DNA of 64,000 nucleotides from Kitasatospora herbaricolor (GTDB taxonomy: Bacteria; Actinomycetota; Actinomycetes; Streptomycetales; Streptomycetaceae). The notes beneath the pieces were generated by a model that saw only the letters and a program-made list of their open reading frames with translations, ran no database searches and had not been told where the DNA came from. A program made the position numbers and the translations under genes. Positions 8,550 through 16,662 of the stretch are shown piece after piece. The stretch covers positions 7,153,501 to 7,217,500 of the forward strand of contig NZ_JAUSVA010000002.1 in assembly GCF_030813695.1 (NCBI RefSeq). The letters are read 5' to 3'. How positions within the stretch are numbered: the stretch's first letter is position 1; the number at the start of each line of letters is the position of its first letter.

Positions 8550-9153
8550 ACCGGCCGGTCCCGGCCACCCCGACTCCCCGGTCCTGGCCCTGAAGATCCT
8601 GGTGGCCGGGGGCTTCGGGGTCGGCAAGACCACCCTGGTCGGCTCGGTCAGCGAGATCCGCCCGCTGCGCACCGAGGAGCGCCTCACCGAGGCCGGGCGC
8701 GGGGTCGACGACACCGGCGGGGTGGAGCAGAAGTCCACCACCACGGTGGCGATGGACTTCGGGCGGATCACCATCCGCGAGGGCCTGTCCGTCTACCTCT
8801 TCGGGACGCCCGGGCAGGACCGCTTCTGGTTCCTCTGGGACGAGCTGGCCCAGGGGGCGCTCGGCGCGGTCGTGCTGGCCGACACCCGGCGGCTGACCGA
8901 CTGCTTCCCGGCGGTGGACTTCTTCGAGCACCGCGGCATCCCGTTCGTGGTGGCGGTCAACCGCTTCGCCGGCACCCGGGAGCACACCCCGGAGGAGGTC
9001 TCCCGGGCCCTCGACCTGGACCCGGACACCCCGGTGGTGCTCTGCGACGCGCGGACCCGCGCCTCCGGCAAGCGCGTCCTGATCGACCTGGTCGAGCACG
9101 CCGGCAAGGTGCACGCGGCCAGGCTGCTGGCGGACGTGGCCCCGGGGGCCTGA
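8530..9153 (+). CDS. cvnD: Conservon small GTP-binding protein CvnD
   Basis: This 207-aa Ras-like GTPase has G1 GGFGVGKTT (about 26-34), a conserved Thr-rich switch I region around EQKSTTTVAMDFG, and G3 FGTPGQD. The G4 position reads VNRF rather than NKxD, which is usual for CvnD proteins. It is the effector-like component of the conservon and probably cycles at the membrane with the CvnA/B/C complex. Its start lies inside cvnC (20-bp overlap), with AGGAGG just upstream at the end of cvnC. Conservons couple to development, antibiotic production or stress in streptomycetes; the role of this copy is unknown. Confidence 0.94.
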   Translation: MDSVRCEPAGPGHPDSPVLALKILVAGGFGVGKTTLVGSVSEIRPLRTEERLTEAGRGVDDTGGVEQKSTTTVAMDFGRITIREGLSVYLFGTPGQDRFWFLWDELAQGALGAVVLADTRRLTDCFPAVDFFEHRGIPFVVAVNRFAGTREHTPEEVSRALDLDPDTPVVLCDARTRASGKRVLIDLVEHAGKVHAARLLADVAPGA

Positions 9154-9176
9154 GCCCCGGCCCGGTCCCGGGTCTG

Positions 9177-9228
9177 TGCGTCGCCGCCGGCCCGGGCCCG
9201 CCCCACGACCCGGGCCGGCGGCGACGCA
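9177..9228 (+). terminator. Strong terminator ending the conservon
   Basis: Two 20-nt arms (9177-9196 and 9209-9228) are perfect inverse complements around a 12-nt loop, starting 23 nt after the cvnD stop. Confidence 0.88.
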
Positions 9229-9282
9229 CCGGCCTGACGTCGTGTCAGCTGATGCGGCCCGCCGCGACGTACGCTGCCAAAC

Positions 9283-10239
9283 GTGATCACGTACCAGGAC
9301 CGCAGCCTGAACGCCTTGGCCGAGGCGGGCCGCTGGCCCGAGCTGCTCGGCATCTACCGGCAGGTCAGGGCCGCGGCCTCGGCCCGGGCGGGGGAGGCCG
9401 GAGCGGCCGCCGAGACCGCGCCGCTGGGCCATCTGATCGCGCACGGCGCGCCGCCCGAGGTGGCCGTCCGGCTGTTCGACGAGGACGGCGGGCCGGGCAC
9501 CGCCGCCGGGGTGGGGGACCACGACTCCGGCCCCCTCTGGGAGGTGCTGGCCACCCGGCACTCCTGGCTGCGGCTGGCCCCGCTGCTCGGGCCGGCGCCG
9601 GTGCGGCGGCTGGTCGCGCACACCAGGGTGCTGGTCGGCGAGGACCTCTCGTACGGCGCCGAACCCGACCCGGACGGCGTGCCGCTGGTACTGGAGCCCT
9701 GGGAGGTGGCCGGCTGGGGCGACAGCGGACGGGTCCGGGACTACCTGCGGGCCGGCGGCTCGCGCAGCTCCCTGCTGGCGCTGCCCGCCACCCGGGAGGG
9801 GCTCGGCCCGGTCGACCTGCCGGTCCGCCGCGAGCGGGTCGCCGGTCAGCGGGCCACCAAGGAGTTCGCCGCGCTCGCCGACTGGGCCCAGGTGGCCTGC
9901 GTGCGCGGCACCGCGCCGGACGCGGCCGCGCAGTACGCGCCGGCCCGCCGGGTGACCGGCGGCTACGTGCCGTTCGCCGCCGCGTACCCGGTGCTCGTCC
10001 AGGCCGGGGCCGGGGTCCGGGCGCACGGGGTGGCCCGCGGCCGGCTGGTGGTCTGGCGGGCGCTGGTCGCGATGACCGGCGCCGCCCGGCCGGACCGCGC
10101 CGAGGTGAACGCGCTGGTGGCCCGGCTGCGCTGCTTCACCTGGTGCGACCCGGCGGACGAGCTGCGCTACCTGCACGTCGCCCTGGAGGACCCGGCGACC
10201 GGCCTGAGCTGGGCGGTCAGCGGCGACGACGTGGAGTGA
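9283..10239 (+). CDS. Conserved hypothetical protein of unknown function
   Basis: This 318-aa protein has strong actinomycete codon bias and a GTG start, but almost no Shine-Dalgarno (upstream CTGCCAAAC), so it may be nearly leaderless. It has no signal peptide, membrane helix or catalytic motif I recognise. The N-terminus is helical, and an Ala/Gly-rich linker (about 30-45) separates it from a segment APLLGPAPVRRLVAHTRVLVGEDL. The C-terminal half contains VARGRLVVWRALVAMTG and RYLHVALEDPATGLSWAVSG, which read like a folded domain. It lies between two strong terminators, so it is its own transcription unit. Confidence 0.72.
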   Translation: MITYQDRSLNALAEAGRWPELLGIYRQVRAAASARAGEAGAAAETAPLGHLIAHGAPPEVAVRLFDEDGGPGTAAGVGDHDSGPLWEVLATRHSWLRLAPLLGPAPVRRLVAHTRVLVGEDLSYGAEPDPDGVPLVLEPWEVAGWGDSGRVRDYLRAGGSRSSLLALPATREGLGPVDLPVRRERVAGQRATKEFAALADWAQVACVRGTAPDAAAQYAPARRVTGGYVPFAAAYPVLVQAGAGVRAHGVARGRLVVWRALVAMTGAARPDRAEVNALVARLRCFTWCDPADELRYLHVALEDPATGLSWAVSGDDVE

Positions 10240-10285
10240 GCCGCTCCCGGGCGATCGACGGGGGAGCCGGCGGTGGTGGGAACGA

Positions 10286-10324
10286 GCGGCCGCCGCCCGG
10301 TTCAGCCTGCCGGGCGGCGGCCGC
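10286..10324. terminator. Bidirectional terminator between convergent genes
   Basis: A perfect 15-bp stem (10286-10300 with 10310-10324) with a 9-nt loop lies between the unknown gene (rightward) and the dicarboxylate carrier gene (leftward). Confidence 0.82.
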
Positions 10325-10390
10325 GGACCCCGGCCCGGCCGCCGTCCGGGGGTGGAAGCCGGCGGCCGGAGCGGGGAGCGCGGGGGCGGG

Positions 10391-11770
10391 TCAGGCGGTG
10401 AGCTTCTCCTGCCCGGGGGCGGCGCCCTGGACGGGCACCTGGGCCTGCGGGGCGGCCGCGTGGCTGTCGACCAGCGTCGTCTCGTCGAAGGGCAGCCGGC
10501 CGGCCAGCACCTGCCGGGCCCGGTCGTGGTCGAACGCCTTGGTCCAGTGACCGATCAGCACGGTCGCGACGGCGTTCCCGGCGAAGTTGGTCAGCGCCCG
10601 GGCCTCGGACATGAAGCGGTCGATGCCGACGATCAGCCCGACACCGTCCACCAGCTCCGGCTTGTGCGACTGCAGGCCGCCGGCCAGGGTGGCCAGGCCC
10701 GCGCCGGTGACGCCGGCCGCGCCCTTGCTGGCGATCACCATGAAGAGCAGCAGCGAGAGCTGCTGGCCGATCGACATCGGCTTGTCCATCGCCTCCGAGA
10801 TGAAGATCGAGGCCATCGTCAGGTAGATCGCGGTGCCGTCCAGGTTGAAGCTGTAGCCGGTCGGCACGGTGATGCCGACGACCGGGCGGCTCACGCCGAG
10901 GTGCTCCATCTTGGCGATCAGACGGGGAAGCGCGCTCTCCGAGGAGGAGGTGGAGAGGATCAGCAGGAACTCGCGGCCGAGGTAGCGCAGCAGGGCGAAC
11001 ACGTTCACCCCCGCGACCAGGCGCAGCAGCAGGCCGAGGACGACCACGACGAAGAGCGCGCAGGTCAGGTAGAAGCCGATCATGATGACGGCGAGGCTCT
11101 TCAGCGCGGCCGTGCCGGTGGCGCCGACCACGGCGGCCATCGCGCCGAAGGCGCCGACCGGTGCCGCCCACATGATCATCGACATCACCCGGAAGACCAG
11201 TCGCTGGACGTGCTCGACGCCGCGCAGCACGGGCGCGCCGGCGGGGCCCATCGCCTGCAGGGCGAAGCCGGCCAGCAGGGCGACCAGCAGGGTCTGCAGC
11301 ACCTTGCCCTCGGTGAGGGCGGACAGCATGGTGGTGGGGATGACGCCGAGCAGGAAGTCGGTGGTGTTCTGGGCCTCGCCGGCGGCGGCCTGGGCGTGCG
11401 CGGCCTTGGTGAGGGCCTGGGTGAGGTGCAGGCCGGAGCCGGGCTCCAGCAGGTTGCCGACCACCAGGCCGATGCCCAGGGCGACGGTCGACATGGCGAG
11501 GAAGTAGCCGAGGGCGAGGCCGCCGACCCGGCCGACCTGGGCGGCCTTGGTGACCGAGCCGACGCCCAGCACGATGGTGCAGAAGATCACCGGGCTGATC
11601 ATCATCTTGATCAGGTTGACGAAGCCCGTCCCGACCGGCTTCAGCTCCACCGCGAAGCCGGGCGCCAGCAGTCCGACCGCGATGCCCGCGACCACCGCCG
11701 CGATCACCGCGAGGTAGAGGTGGTGCGTGCGGTCCCGCCGTCTCCCGTTTCCTGCTCCGACGATCGTCAT
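10391..11770 (-). CDS. dctA: C4-dicarboxylate:cation symporter DctA (DAACS family)
   Basis: This 459-aa membrane protein has the DAACS signatures. Near the N-terminus is FVNLIKMMISPVIFCTIVLG; the Ser-rich re-entrant loop reads STSSSESALPRLI; and GYSFNLDGTAIYLT is the ion/substrate signature. IASKGAAGVTGAG is the second hairpin. It should import succinate, fumarate or malate with protons or sodium. The gene diverges from a CitA/DcuS-type two-component system whose sensor family detects the same substrates, so those genes very likely control it. Length and motifs are complete. Confidence 0.93.
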   Translation of the reverse strand: MTIVGAGNGRRRDRTHHLYLAVIAAVVAGIAVGLLAPGFAVELKPVGTGFVNLIKMMISPVIFCTIVLGVGSVTKAAQVGRVGGLALGYFLAMSTVALGIGLVVGNLLEPGSGLHLTQALTKAAHAQAAAGEAQNTTDFLLGVIPTTMLSALTEGKVLQTLLVALLAGFALQAMGPAGAPVLRGVEHVQRLVFRVMSMIMWAAPVGAFGAMAAVVGATGTAALKSLAVIMIGFYLTCALFVVVVLGLLLRLVAGVNVFALLRYLGREFLLILSTSSSESALPRLIAKMEHLGVSRPVVGITVPTGYSFNLDGTAIYLTMASIFISEAMDKPMSIGQQLSLLLFMVIASKGAAGVTGAGLATLAGGLQSHKPELVDGVGLIVGIDRFMSEARALTNFAGNAVATVLIGHWTKAFDHDRARQVLAGRLPFDETTLVDSHAAAPQAQVPVQGAAPGQEKLTA

Positions 11771-11839
11771 CTGCGGCTCCTTCGCCCTGCTGTCCTGGCG
11801 GCCCCGGGTGGTGGGCCGCTCCGACTATGGGGCGCCGCA

Positions 11840-11853
11840 GTGACCGGGGTCAC
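11840..11853. promoter_or_regulatory. Palindromic operator candidate between dctA and its two-component system
   Basis: GTGACCGGGGTCAC is a perfect palindrome 70 bp upstream of dctA and 80 bp upstream of the kinase gene. It is followed by a direct repeat ACGTT-T-ACGTT in an AT-richer patch (11851-11870). It is a reasonable binding site for the adjacent CitB-like regulator or a catabolite regulator. Confidence 0.42.
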
Positions 11854-11933
11854 GTTTACGTTCATAGAGTTCACGCCGGGCCCGGCACCCCGGGCCTGTC
11901 CCGTCCGCCGTCCGGCAGTGCACACTGGCTGGC

Positions 11934-13556
11934 ATGTCCGCGCGCCCGCTCCCCTCCTCGCGCCGGCGGGTACGCAGCCTCGCCGGGCAGCTCTTCGTCG
12001 TCCAGATCGTCATCGTCGCGGCCGTGGTGGCCGGCGGCGCCGTGCTGGCGTACCTGTTCACCGCGAGCCGCGCCGAGGACGCCGCCCGCAACCAGGTCGT
12101 CGCGGTGGCCCGCTCGGTCGCGGACTCGCCGTCCGTCCGCGAGGCCGCCGCCGGCCCCGACCCCTCGGCCGTGCTCCAGCCGTACGCGCAGCAGGTGGTG
12201 GCGCACACCGGCGTCTCCTTCGTCACCGTGATGGACACCCACGGCGTGCGCTGGACGCACCCCGACCCGGCCCAGATCGGCAAGCCCTTCCTCGGCCACA
12301 TCGACCGGGCGCTCGCCGGGCAGACCTGGACCGAGACCTACGCCGGCACCCTCGGCCCCTCCGTCCGCGTGGTGACCCCGGTGCTGGACGCCGACCGGCA
12401 CGTGACCGGGCTGGTCAGCGTCGGCATCCTGGTCCGCTCGATCAGCGACGAGCTGCGCGCCCCGCTGCTCGCGCTGGCCGGCGTCGCGCTGGCGGCCCTC
12501 GCCCTCGGCGGCCTCGGCAGCTACCTGGTCGGCGCCCGGCTGCGCCGGCACACCCACGGCATGGGCGCCGCCGAGCTGAGCCACCTGTACGAGTACCACC
12601 AGGCCACCCTGCACTCGGTGCGTGAGGGCCTGGTGCTGCTGGACCGCGCGCACCGGGTGGTGCTCTGCAACGACGCGGCCCGGGAGCTGCTCGGCCTCGA
12701 AGGCGGGTTGGAGGGCCGCCCGATCGCCGGGCTGGAGCTGCCCGAATCGCTGGTGGCGGCCGTCCTCGCCCCCGAGCCGGCCCGCGACGAGGTCCACCTC
12801 ACCGCGGAGCGGGTGGTGGTGCTGAACACCTCGGCCATCGGGGCCGGCCTCGGCAGCGTCATCACCCTCCGGGACCACACCGAACTCCAGGCGCTGACCG
12901 GTGAGTTGGACTCGGTGCGCGGGTTCACCGAGGCGCTCGGGGCGCAGGCCCACGAGGCGGCCAACCGGCTGCACACCGTCGTCTCGCTGATCGAACTCGG
13001 CCGCCACGAACAGGCGGTGGAGTTCGCCACCGCCGAACTCGCCCTCGCCCAGCGGCTCACCGACCGGGTGGTGGCCGCCGTCGGTGAGCCGGTGCTGGCC
13101 GCCCTGCTGCTCGGCAAGGCCGCCCAGGCCGCCGAACGCGGCGTGGAGCTGACCCTCACCGAGGACAGCCGGATCGACGACGGCGTGCTCCCGCCCGAAC
13201 TGCCCGCCCGGGACCTGGTCACCCTGCTCGGCAACCTGCTCGACAACGCCGTGGACGCGGCCGTCGAGGGCGCCGCCGACCGCGCCGACGCGCCCGAGGT
13301 CACCGTCACCGCGCGGGTGGAGGACGACCGGCTGCTGCTGCGGGTCGCCGACACCGGCGCCGGCATCGACCCGCGGGCCGTCGAGGACGTCTTCCGGCGC
13401 GGCTGGACCACCAAGAGCAGCGGCCACGGGCTGGGCCTGGCCCTGGTCGCCCAGGCCGCCCGCCGCAACGGCGGCACCGTCGAGGTCGGGCGCGAGCGCG
13501 GCGCCGTGCTCACCGTCCGGCTGCCGCTGCAGCGCGCGGGGGTGACGGCCCGGTGA
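11934..13556 (+). CDS. CitA/DcuS-family sensor histidine kinase (C4-dicarboxylate/citrate sensing)
   Basis: This 540-aa kinase has two transmembrane helices (about 20-45 and 178-200) flanking an extracytoplasmic PAS/Cache domain with the CitA-like segment TVMDTHGVRWTHPDPAQIGK. A cytoplasmic PAS domain (about 225-310, LVLLDRAHRVVLCNDAARELL) follows. The H box is AQAHEAANRLHTVVSLIELG, the CitA/DcuS form, with N box LGNLLDNAVDAA, G1 DTGAGID and G2 TKSSGHGLGLALV. It should sense dicarboxylate or citrate outside the cell and phosphorylate the next gene product. The ATG has only a weak Shine-Dalgarno. The stop overlaps the regulator start (GTGA). Confidence 0.9.
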   Translation: MSARPLPSSRRRVRSLAGQLFVVQIVIVAAVVAGGAVLAYLFTASRAEDAARNQVVAVARSVADSPSVREAAAGPDPSAVLQPYAQQVVAHTGVSFVTVMDTHGVRWTHPDPAQIGKPFLGHIDRALAGQTWTETYAGTLGPSVRVVTPVLDADRHVTGLVSVGILVRSISDELRAPLLALAGVALAALALGGLGSYLVGARLRRHTHGMGAAELSHLYEYHQATLHSVREGLVLLDRAHRVVLCNDAARELLGLEGGLEGRPIAGLELPESLVAAVLAPEPARDEVHLTAERVVVLNTSAIGAGLGSVITLRDHTELQALTGELDSVRGFTEALGAQAHEAANRLHTVVSLIELGRHEQAVEFATAELALAQRLTDRVVAAVGEPVLAALLLGKAAQAAERGVELTLTEDSRIDDGVLPPELPARDLVTLLGNLLDNAVDAAVEGAADRADAPEVTVTARVEDDRLLLRVADTGAGIDPRAVEDVFRRGWTTKSSGHGLGLALVAQAARRNGGTVEVGRERGAVLTVRLPLQRAGVTAR

Positions 13557-14275
13557 CCCGCCCCGCCGCCCGCCCGATCGGCGTTCTGGTGGTCGAGGAC
13601 GACCCGGTGGCCGCCGCCGCGCACGCCCTCCACGTGGACCGCGCGCCGGGGTTCCGGACCGTCGCCACCGCGCACAGCTGCGCCGACGCGCTGCGCGCCC
13701 TCGACCGGGCCCGGGCCGCCGGCACCCCGATCGACCTCGTGCTGCTCGACCTCCACCTGCCGGACGGCCACGGCCTGCAGCTCTGCCGCACCCTGCGGGC
13801 GGCCGGGCACCCGGCCGACATCATCGCCGTGACCTCGGCCCGCGAGCTGGCGACCGTCCGGCAGGCCGTCTCGGCCGGGGTCGTCCAGTACCTGCTCAAA
13901 CCGTTCGGCGGCGCGGCCCTGCGGGACCGCCTGGAGCGCTACGCGCGGTACCGCGAGACGCTGGGCCGCAGCGGCGACGCCACCGGCCAGGACGAGGTGG
14001 ACCACGCCTTCGCGGTGCTGCGCACCACCGAGCGCAGCGCCCTCCCCAAGGGCCTCAGCGCCCCCACCCTGGACACCGTCGCGGGCGTGCTGCGCGGGGC
14101 GGACGCCGGCCTGTCCGCCGCGGCGGCGGGCACCGCGGCCGGGGTCTCCAGGATCACCGCCCGCCGGTACCTCGAACACCTCGTCGACACCGGCCTCGCC
14201 GACCGCGAACCCCAGTACGGCCAGGTCGGCCGCCCCGAGCTGTGCTACCGCTGGCGGGCCGGCGCCTCGGGCTGA
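13553..14275 (+). CDS. CitB/DcuR-family response regulator
   Basis: This 240-aa protein has a receiver domain at the N-terminus: VLVVEDDPV holds the acidic pocket, LVLLDLHLPDG the phosphoacceptor Asp (about residue 66), AVTSA the Thr/Ser switch and YLLKPF the conserved Lys. The C-terminal output domain (about 165-240) is a helix-turn-helix with AAAAGTAAGVSRITARRYLEHL and a wing ending RPELCYRW, as in DcuR/CitB. It starts with GTG overlapping the kinase stop. The expected target is the divergent dctA promoter. Confidence 0.9.
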   Translation: MTRPAARPIGVLVVEDDPVAAAAHALHVDRAPGFRTVATAHSCADALRALDRARAAGTPIDLVLLDLHLPDGHGLQLCRTLRAAGHPADIIAVTSARELATVRQAVSAGVVQYLLKPFGGAALRDRLERYARYRETLGRSGDATGQDEVDHAFAVLRTTERSALPKGLSAPTLDTVAGVLRGADAGLSAAAAGTAAGVSRITARRYLEHLVDTGLADREPQYGQVGRPELCYRWRAGASG

Positions 14276-14336
14276 CCTGGCTCCTCCTCCGGCGCCGCTC
14301 CGATGCTCAGCCGGTCCTCCGAGGCTGCCCCGACAC

Positions 14337-15029
14337 TCAGCCGGTCCTCCGGCTCAGGGCGAGGTAGCGCTCGTCCTCGTCCGCGTACGAGGCCAGCTCC
14401 CAGCCGGCGGCGGCCAGCAGCGGCCGGAGGTTGGGCTCGGCGCGCAGGTCGTCGGGGGTGATCTGCCGGCCGTGGCGGGCGGCCAGCGCCGCGCGGCCGA
14501 CCGGGTGGAAGAGGGCGAGCAGACCGCCGGGGCGGGTGACGCGGGCGAGTTCGCGCAGGGCGAGGGCCGGGGCCGGCAGGTGCGAGACCAGGCCCGCGGC
14601 GAACACCGCGTCGAAGGCGGCGTCCGGCAGCGGGAGGTCCGCGCAGTCGGCCAGCAGCAGGGTGGCCTGCGCGCGGTGGGCCTCGGCCTCGGCCAGCATC
14701 TCGGGAGTGACGTCCACGCCGGTGACGGCGCCGTCCGGCCCGACGGCCGCCCGCAGCGCGGGCAGCGCGCGGCCGGTGCCGCAGCCGGCGTCCAGGACGC
14801 GCTGGCCGGGCCGCAGGCCGAGTTCGGCCACCGCGGCGGCGTAGCGCGGCCCGTCGTCCGGGAACTTGGCGTCCCAGCCTGCCGCGCGGGCGCCGAAGAA
14901 CTCGCGGGTGCGGGCGAGTTCGGCCCGGTGGGCGGCGGTGGCCGGGTCCTGGCCGGCGGGTGCCGGGCGGGCGGCCGGGCCCGGATCGGCGGCGTCGGTC
15001 GGCGTGCTGCGGTCGGTCCGCTCCGGCAT
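14337..15029 (-). CDS. Class I SAM-dependent methyltransferase
   Basis: This 230-aa protein has the Methyltransf_11 pattern: VLDAGCGTGRALPALRA (motif I, SAM-binding glycines), then AVTGVDVTPEMLAEAEA (motif post-I), DLPLPDAAFDAVFAAGLVSHL (motif II) and ELARVTRPGGLLALF (motif III). The substrate cannot be told from sequence. I chose the ATG at 15029 because GAGGGAGCC lies just upstream; the reading frame stays open to 15176, but that part is low complexity. It diverges from the iron-boxed dat gene. Just downstream of the stop a 16-bp sequence around 14308 nearly repeats the last bases of the gene. Confidence 0.86.
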   Translation of the reverse strand: MPERTDRSTPTDAADPGPAARPAPAGQDPATAAHRAELARTREFFGARAAGWDAKFPDDGPRYAAAVAELGLRPGQRVLDAGCGTGRALPALRAAVGPDGAVTGVDVTPEMLAEAEAHRAQATLLLADCADLPLPDAAFDAVFAAGLVSHLPAPALALRELARVTRPGGLLALFHPVGRAALAARHGRQITPDDLRAEPNLRPLLAAAGWELASYADEDERYLALSRRTG

Positions 15030-15228
15030 CGGTGGCTCCCTCGGTGGTCCCGGGGCCAGGGTACCGAGCGACCGCCGGCCCGGTGCGGTCCGCCGGGGGA
15101 GCGGTCCTCCGGGGAACTTCGAACCGGGCCGTGACCTTCCGGCGGCCGGCTCGTTGGTCAGCGCGGCCCGTGTCACTCGTACGGGTGATCCCCGGCCCCC
15201 GTCGCCGGCCCGACCGGCGTGATCCAGT

Positions 15229-15250
15229 AAAGTTAGGCTTACCTAACTTT
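15229..15250. promoter_or_regulatory. DmdR1/IdeR-type iron box upstream of dat
   Basis: Perfect 9-nt arms AAAGTTAGG and CCTAACTTT flank CTTA, matching the actinomycete iron-box consensus (TTAGGTTAGGCTCACCTAA). The box ends 14 bp before the GTG start of dat, so an iron-loaded repressor there would block transcription directly. A Shine-Dalgarno GGGAG follows. Confidence 0.92.
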
Positions 15251-15264
15251 ATGGGAGTCTGCCT

Positions 15265-16662
15265 GTGACCGTCACCGTCGAGCCTGCCGAGCCCGCCGCA
15301 CCCGCGCCCGCCCCGGGGGACGCCGTGCTGCGCCGACAGCGCATCCGCGAGTCGGCCGCCCGCACCTACGCCCGGTCCTTCCCGATCGTGCCGGTCCGCG
15401 CGAACGGGATGACCGTCGAGGGCGCCGACGGCCGCCGGTACCTCGACTGCCTGTCCGGCGCCGGCACCCTGGCGCTCGGTCACAACCACCCCGTGGTGCT
15501 GGAGGCCATCCGCCGCACCCTCGACAGCGGTGCTCCGCTGCACCTGCTCGACCTCGCCACCGCCGAGAAGGACGACTTCACCGAAGCCCTCTTCGCCAGC
15601 CTCCCGCGCGGGTTCGGCGAGGGCTCCCGGGTGCACTTCTGCGGGCCGGCCGGCACCGACGCCGTCGAGGCGGCGCTCAAGCTGATGCAGACCGCCACCG
15701 GCCGGCGCGGCGCCCTCGCCTTCACCGGCGCCTACCACGGCATGACGGCCGGCGCCCTCGCGGTGACCGGCAACGTCGCGGTCAAGGCCCCGCTGCCCGG
15801 CGGCGGCGAGGTCACCCGGCTCCCGTACCCCTACGACTACCGCTGCCCGTTCGGCGTCGGCGGTCCGGCCGGGGCCGAACTCGCCGCCACCTTCACCGAG
15901 CGGCTGCTGGACGACCCGGCCGGCGGGGTGGTCAAGCCCGCCGCGATGATCCTGGAGGCCGTGCAGGGCGAGGGCGGCGTGGTGCCCGCCCCGGACGGCT
16001 GGCTGCGCGAGATGCGCCGGATCACCGCCGAGCGCGGCATCCCGCTGATCGTCGACGAGGTGCAGACCGGAGTCGGCCGCACCGGCGCGATGTGGGCCGT
16101 CGAGCACAGCGGCGTCACACCGGACGCGATGGTGCTCTCCAAGGCCATCGGCGGCAGCCTGCCGCTGGCCGTGGTGGTCTACCGCCAGGAGTACGACGGC
16201 TGGCGGCCCGGCGCGCACACCGGCACCTTCCGCGGCAACACCCTGGCGATGGCGGCCGGCGCCGCCACCATGCGCTTCGTCGCCCAGCAGGGACTGGTGG
16301 AGCGGGCCGCCGTGGTCGGCGCCCGGATCACCACCCGGCTGCGGGCGCTGTCCGGGGAGCTGCCGGTGATCGGCGACGTCCGGGGCCGGGGCCTGATGAT
16401 CGGGGTCGAACTGGTCGACCCGGACGCCGAGCCGGACGCCTGCGGTTCGCGGCCGGCCGCGCCGGAGCTGGCCGTCCGGGTCCGCGAGGCCTGCCTGGCC
16501 CGCGGCCTGATCGTCGAACTCGGCGGCCGCCACGACGCGGTGCTGCGGCTGCTGCCACCGCTCACCATCACCGACGAGCAGACCGAGGCGGTGCTGGACC
16601 GGCTCGCCGACGCGATCCGCGCGGCCGCCGCCGGCCCCGCGCTGCCCGGGGCCCGTCCGTGA
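15265..16662 (+). CDS. dat: L-2,4-diaminobutyrate:2-oxoglutarate aminotransferase
   Basis: This 465-aa class III PLP aminotransferase is of the Dat/RhbA/EctB type. It shows SGAGTLALGHNHP near the N-terminus, FCGPAGTDAVEAALKL (cofactor phosphate site) and FTGAYHGMT. IVDEVQTGVGRTG supplies the Asp that contacts the PLP nitrogen, and SKAIGGSLPLAVVVY carries the Schiff-base Lys. It converts aspartate semialdehyde plus glutamate to diaminobutyrate. It is coupled by a GTGA overlap to a diaminobutyrate decarboxylase, which argues for a siderophore role rather than ectoine. The GTG at 15265 follows GGGAG; an ATG at 15251 is out of frame. Iron-repressed expression is expected from the box just upstream. 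Confidence 0.92.
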   Translation: MTVTVEPAEPAAPAPAPGDAVLRRQRIRESAARTYARSFPIVPVRANGMTVEGADGRRYLDCLSGAGTLALGHNHPVVLEAIRRTLDSGAPLHLLDLATAEKDDFTEALFASLPRGFGEGSRVHFCGPAGTDAVEAALKLMQTATGRRGALAFTGAYHGMTAGALAVTGNVAVKAPLPGGGEVTRLPYPYDYRCPFGVGGPAGAELAATFTERLLDDPAGGVVKPAAMILEAVQGEGGVVPAPDGWLREMRRITAERGIPLIVDEVQTGVGRTGAMWAVEHSGVTPDAMVLSKAIGGSLPLAVVVYRQEYDGWRPGAHTGTFRGNTLAMAAGAATMRFVAQQGLVERAAVVGARITTRLRALSGELPVIGDVRGRGLMIGVELVDPDAEPDACGSRPAAPELAVRVREACLARGLIVELGGRHDAVLRLLPPLTITDEQTEAVLDRLADAIRAAAAGPALPGARP

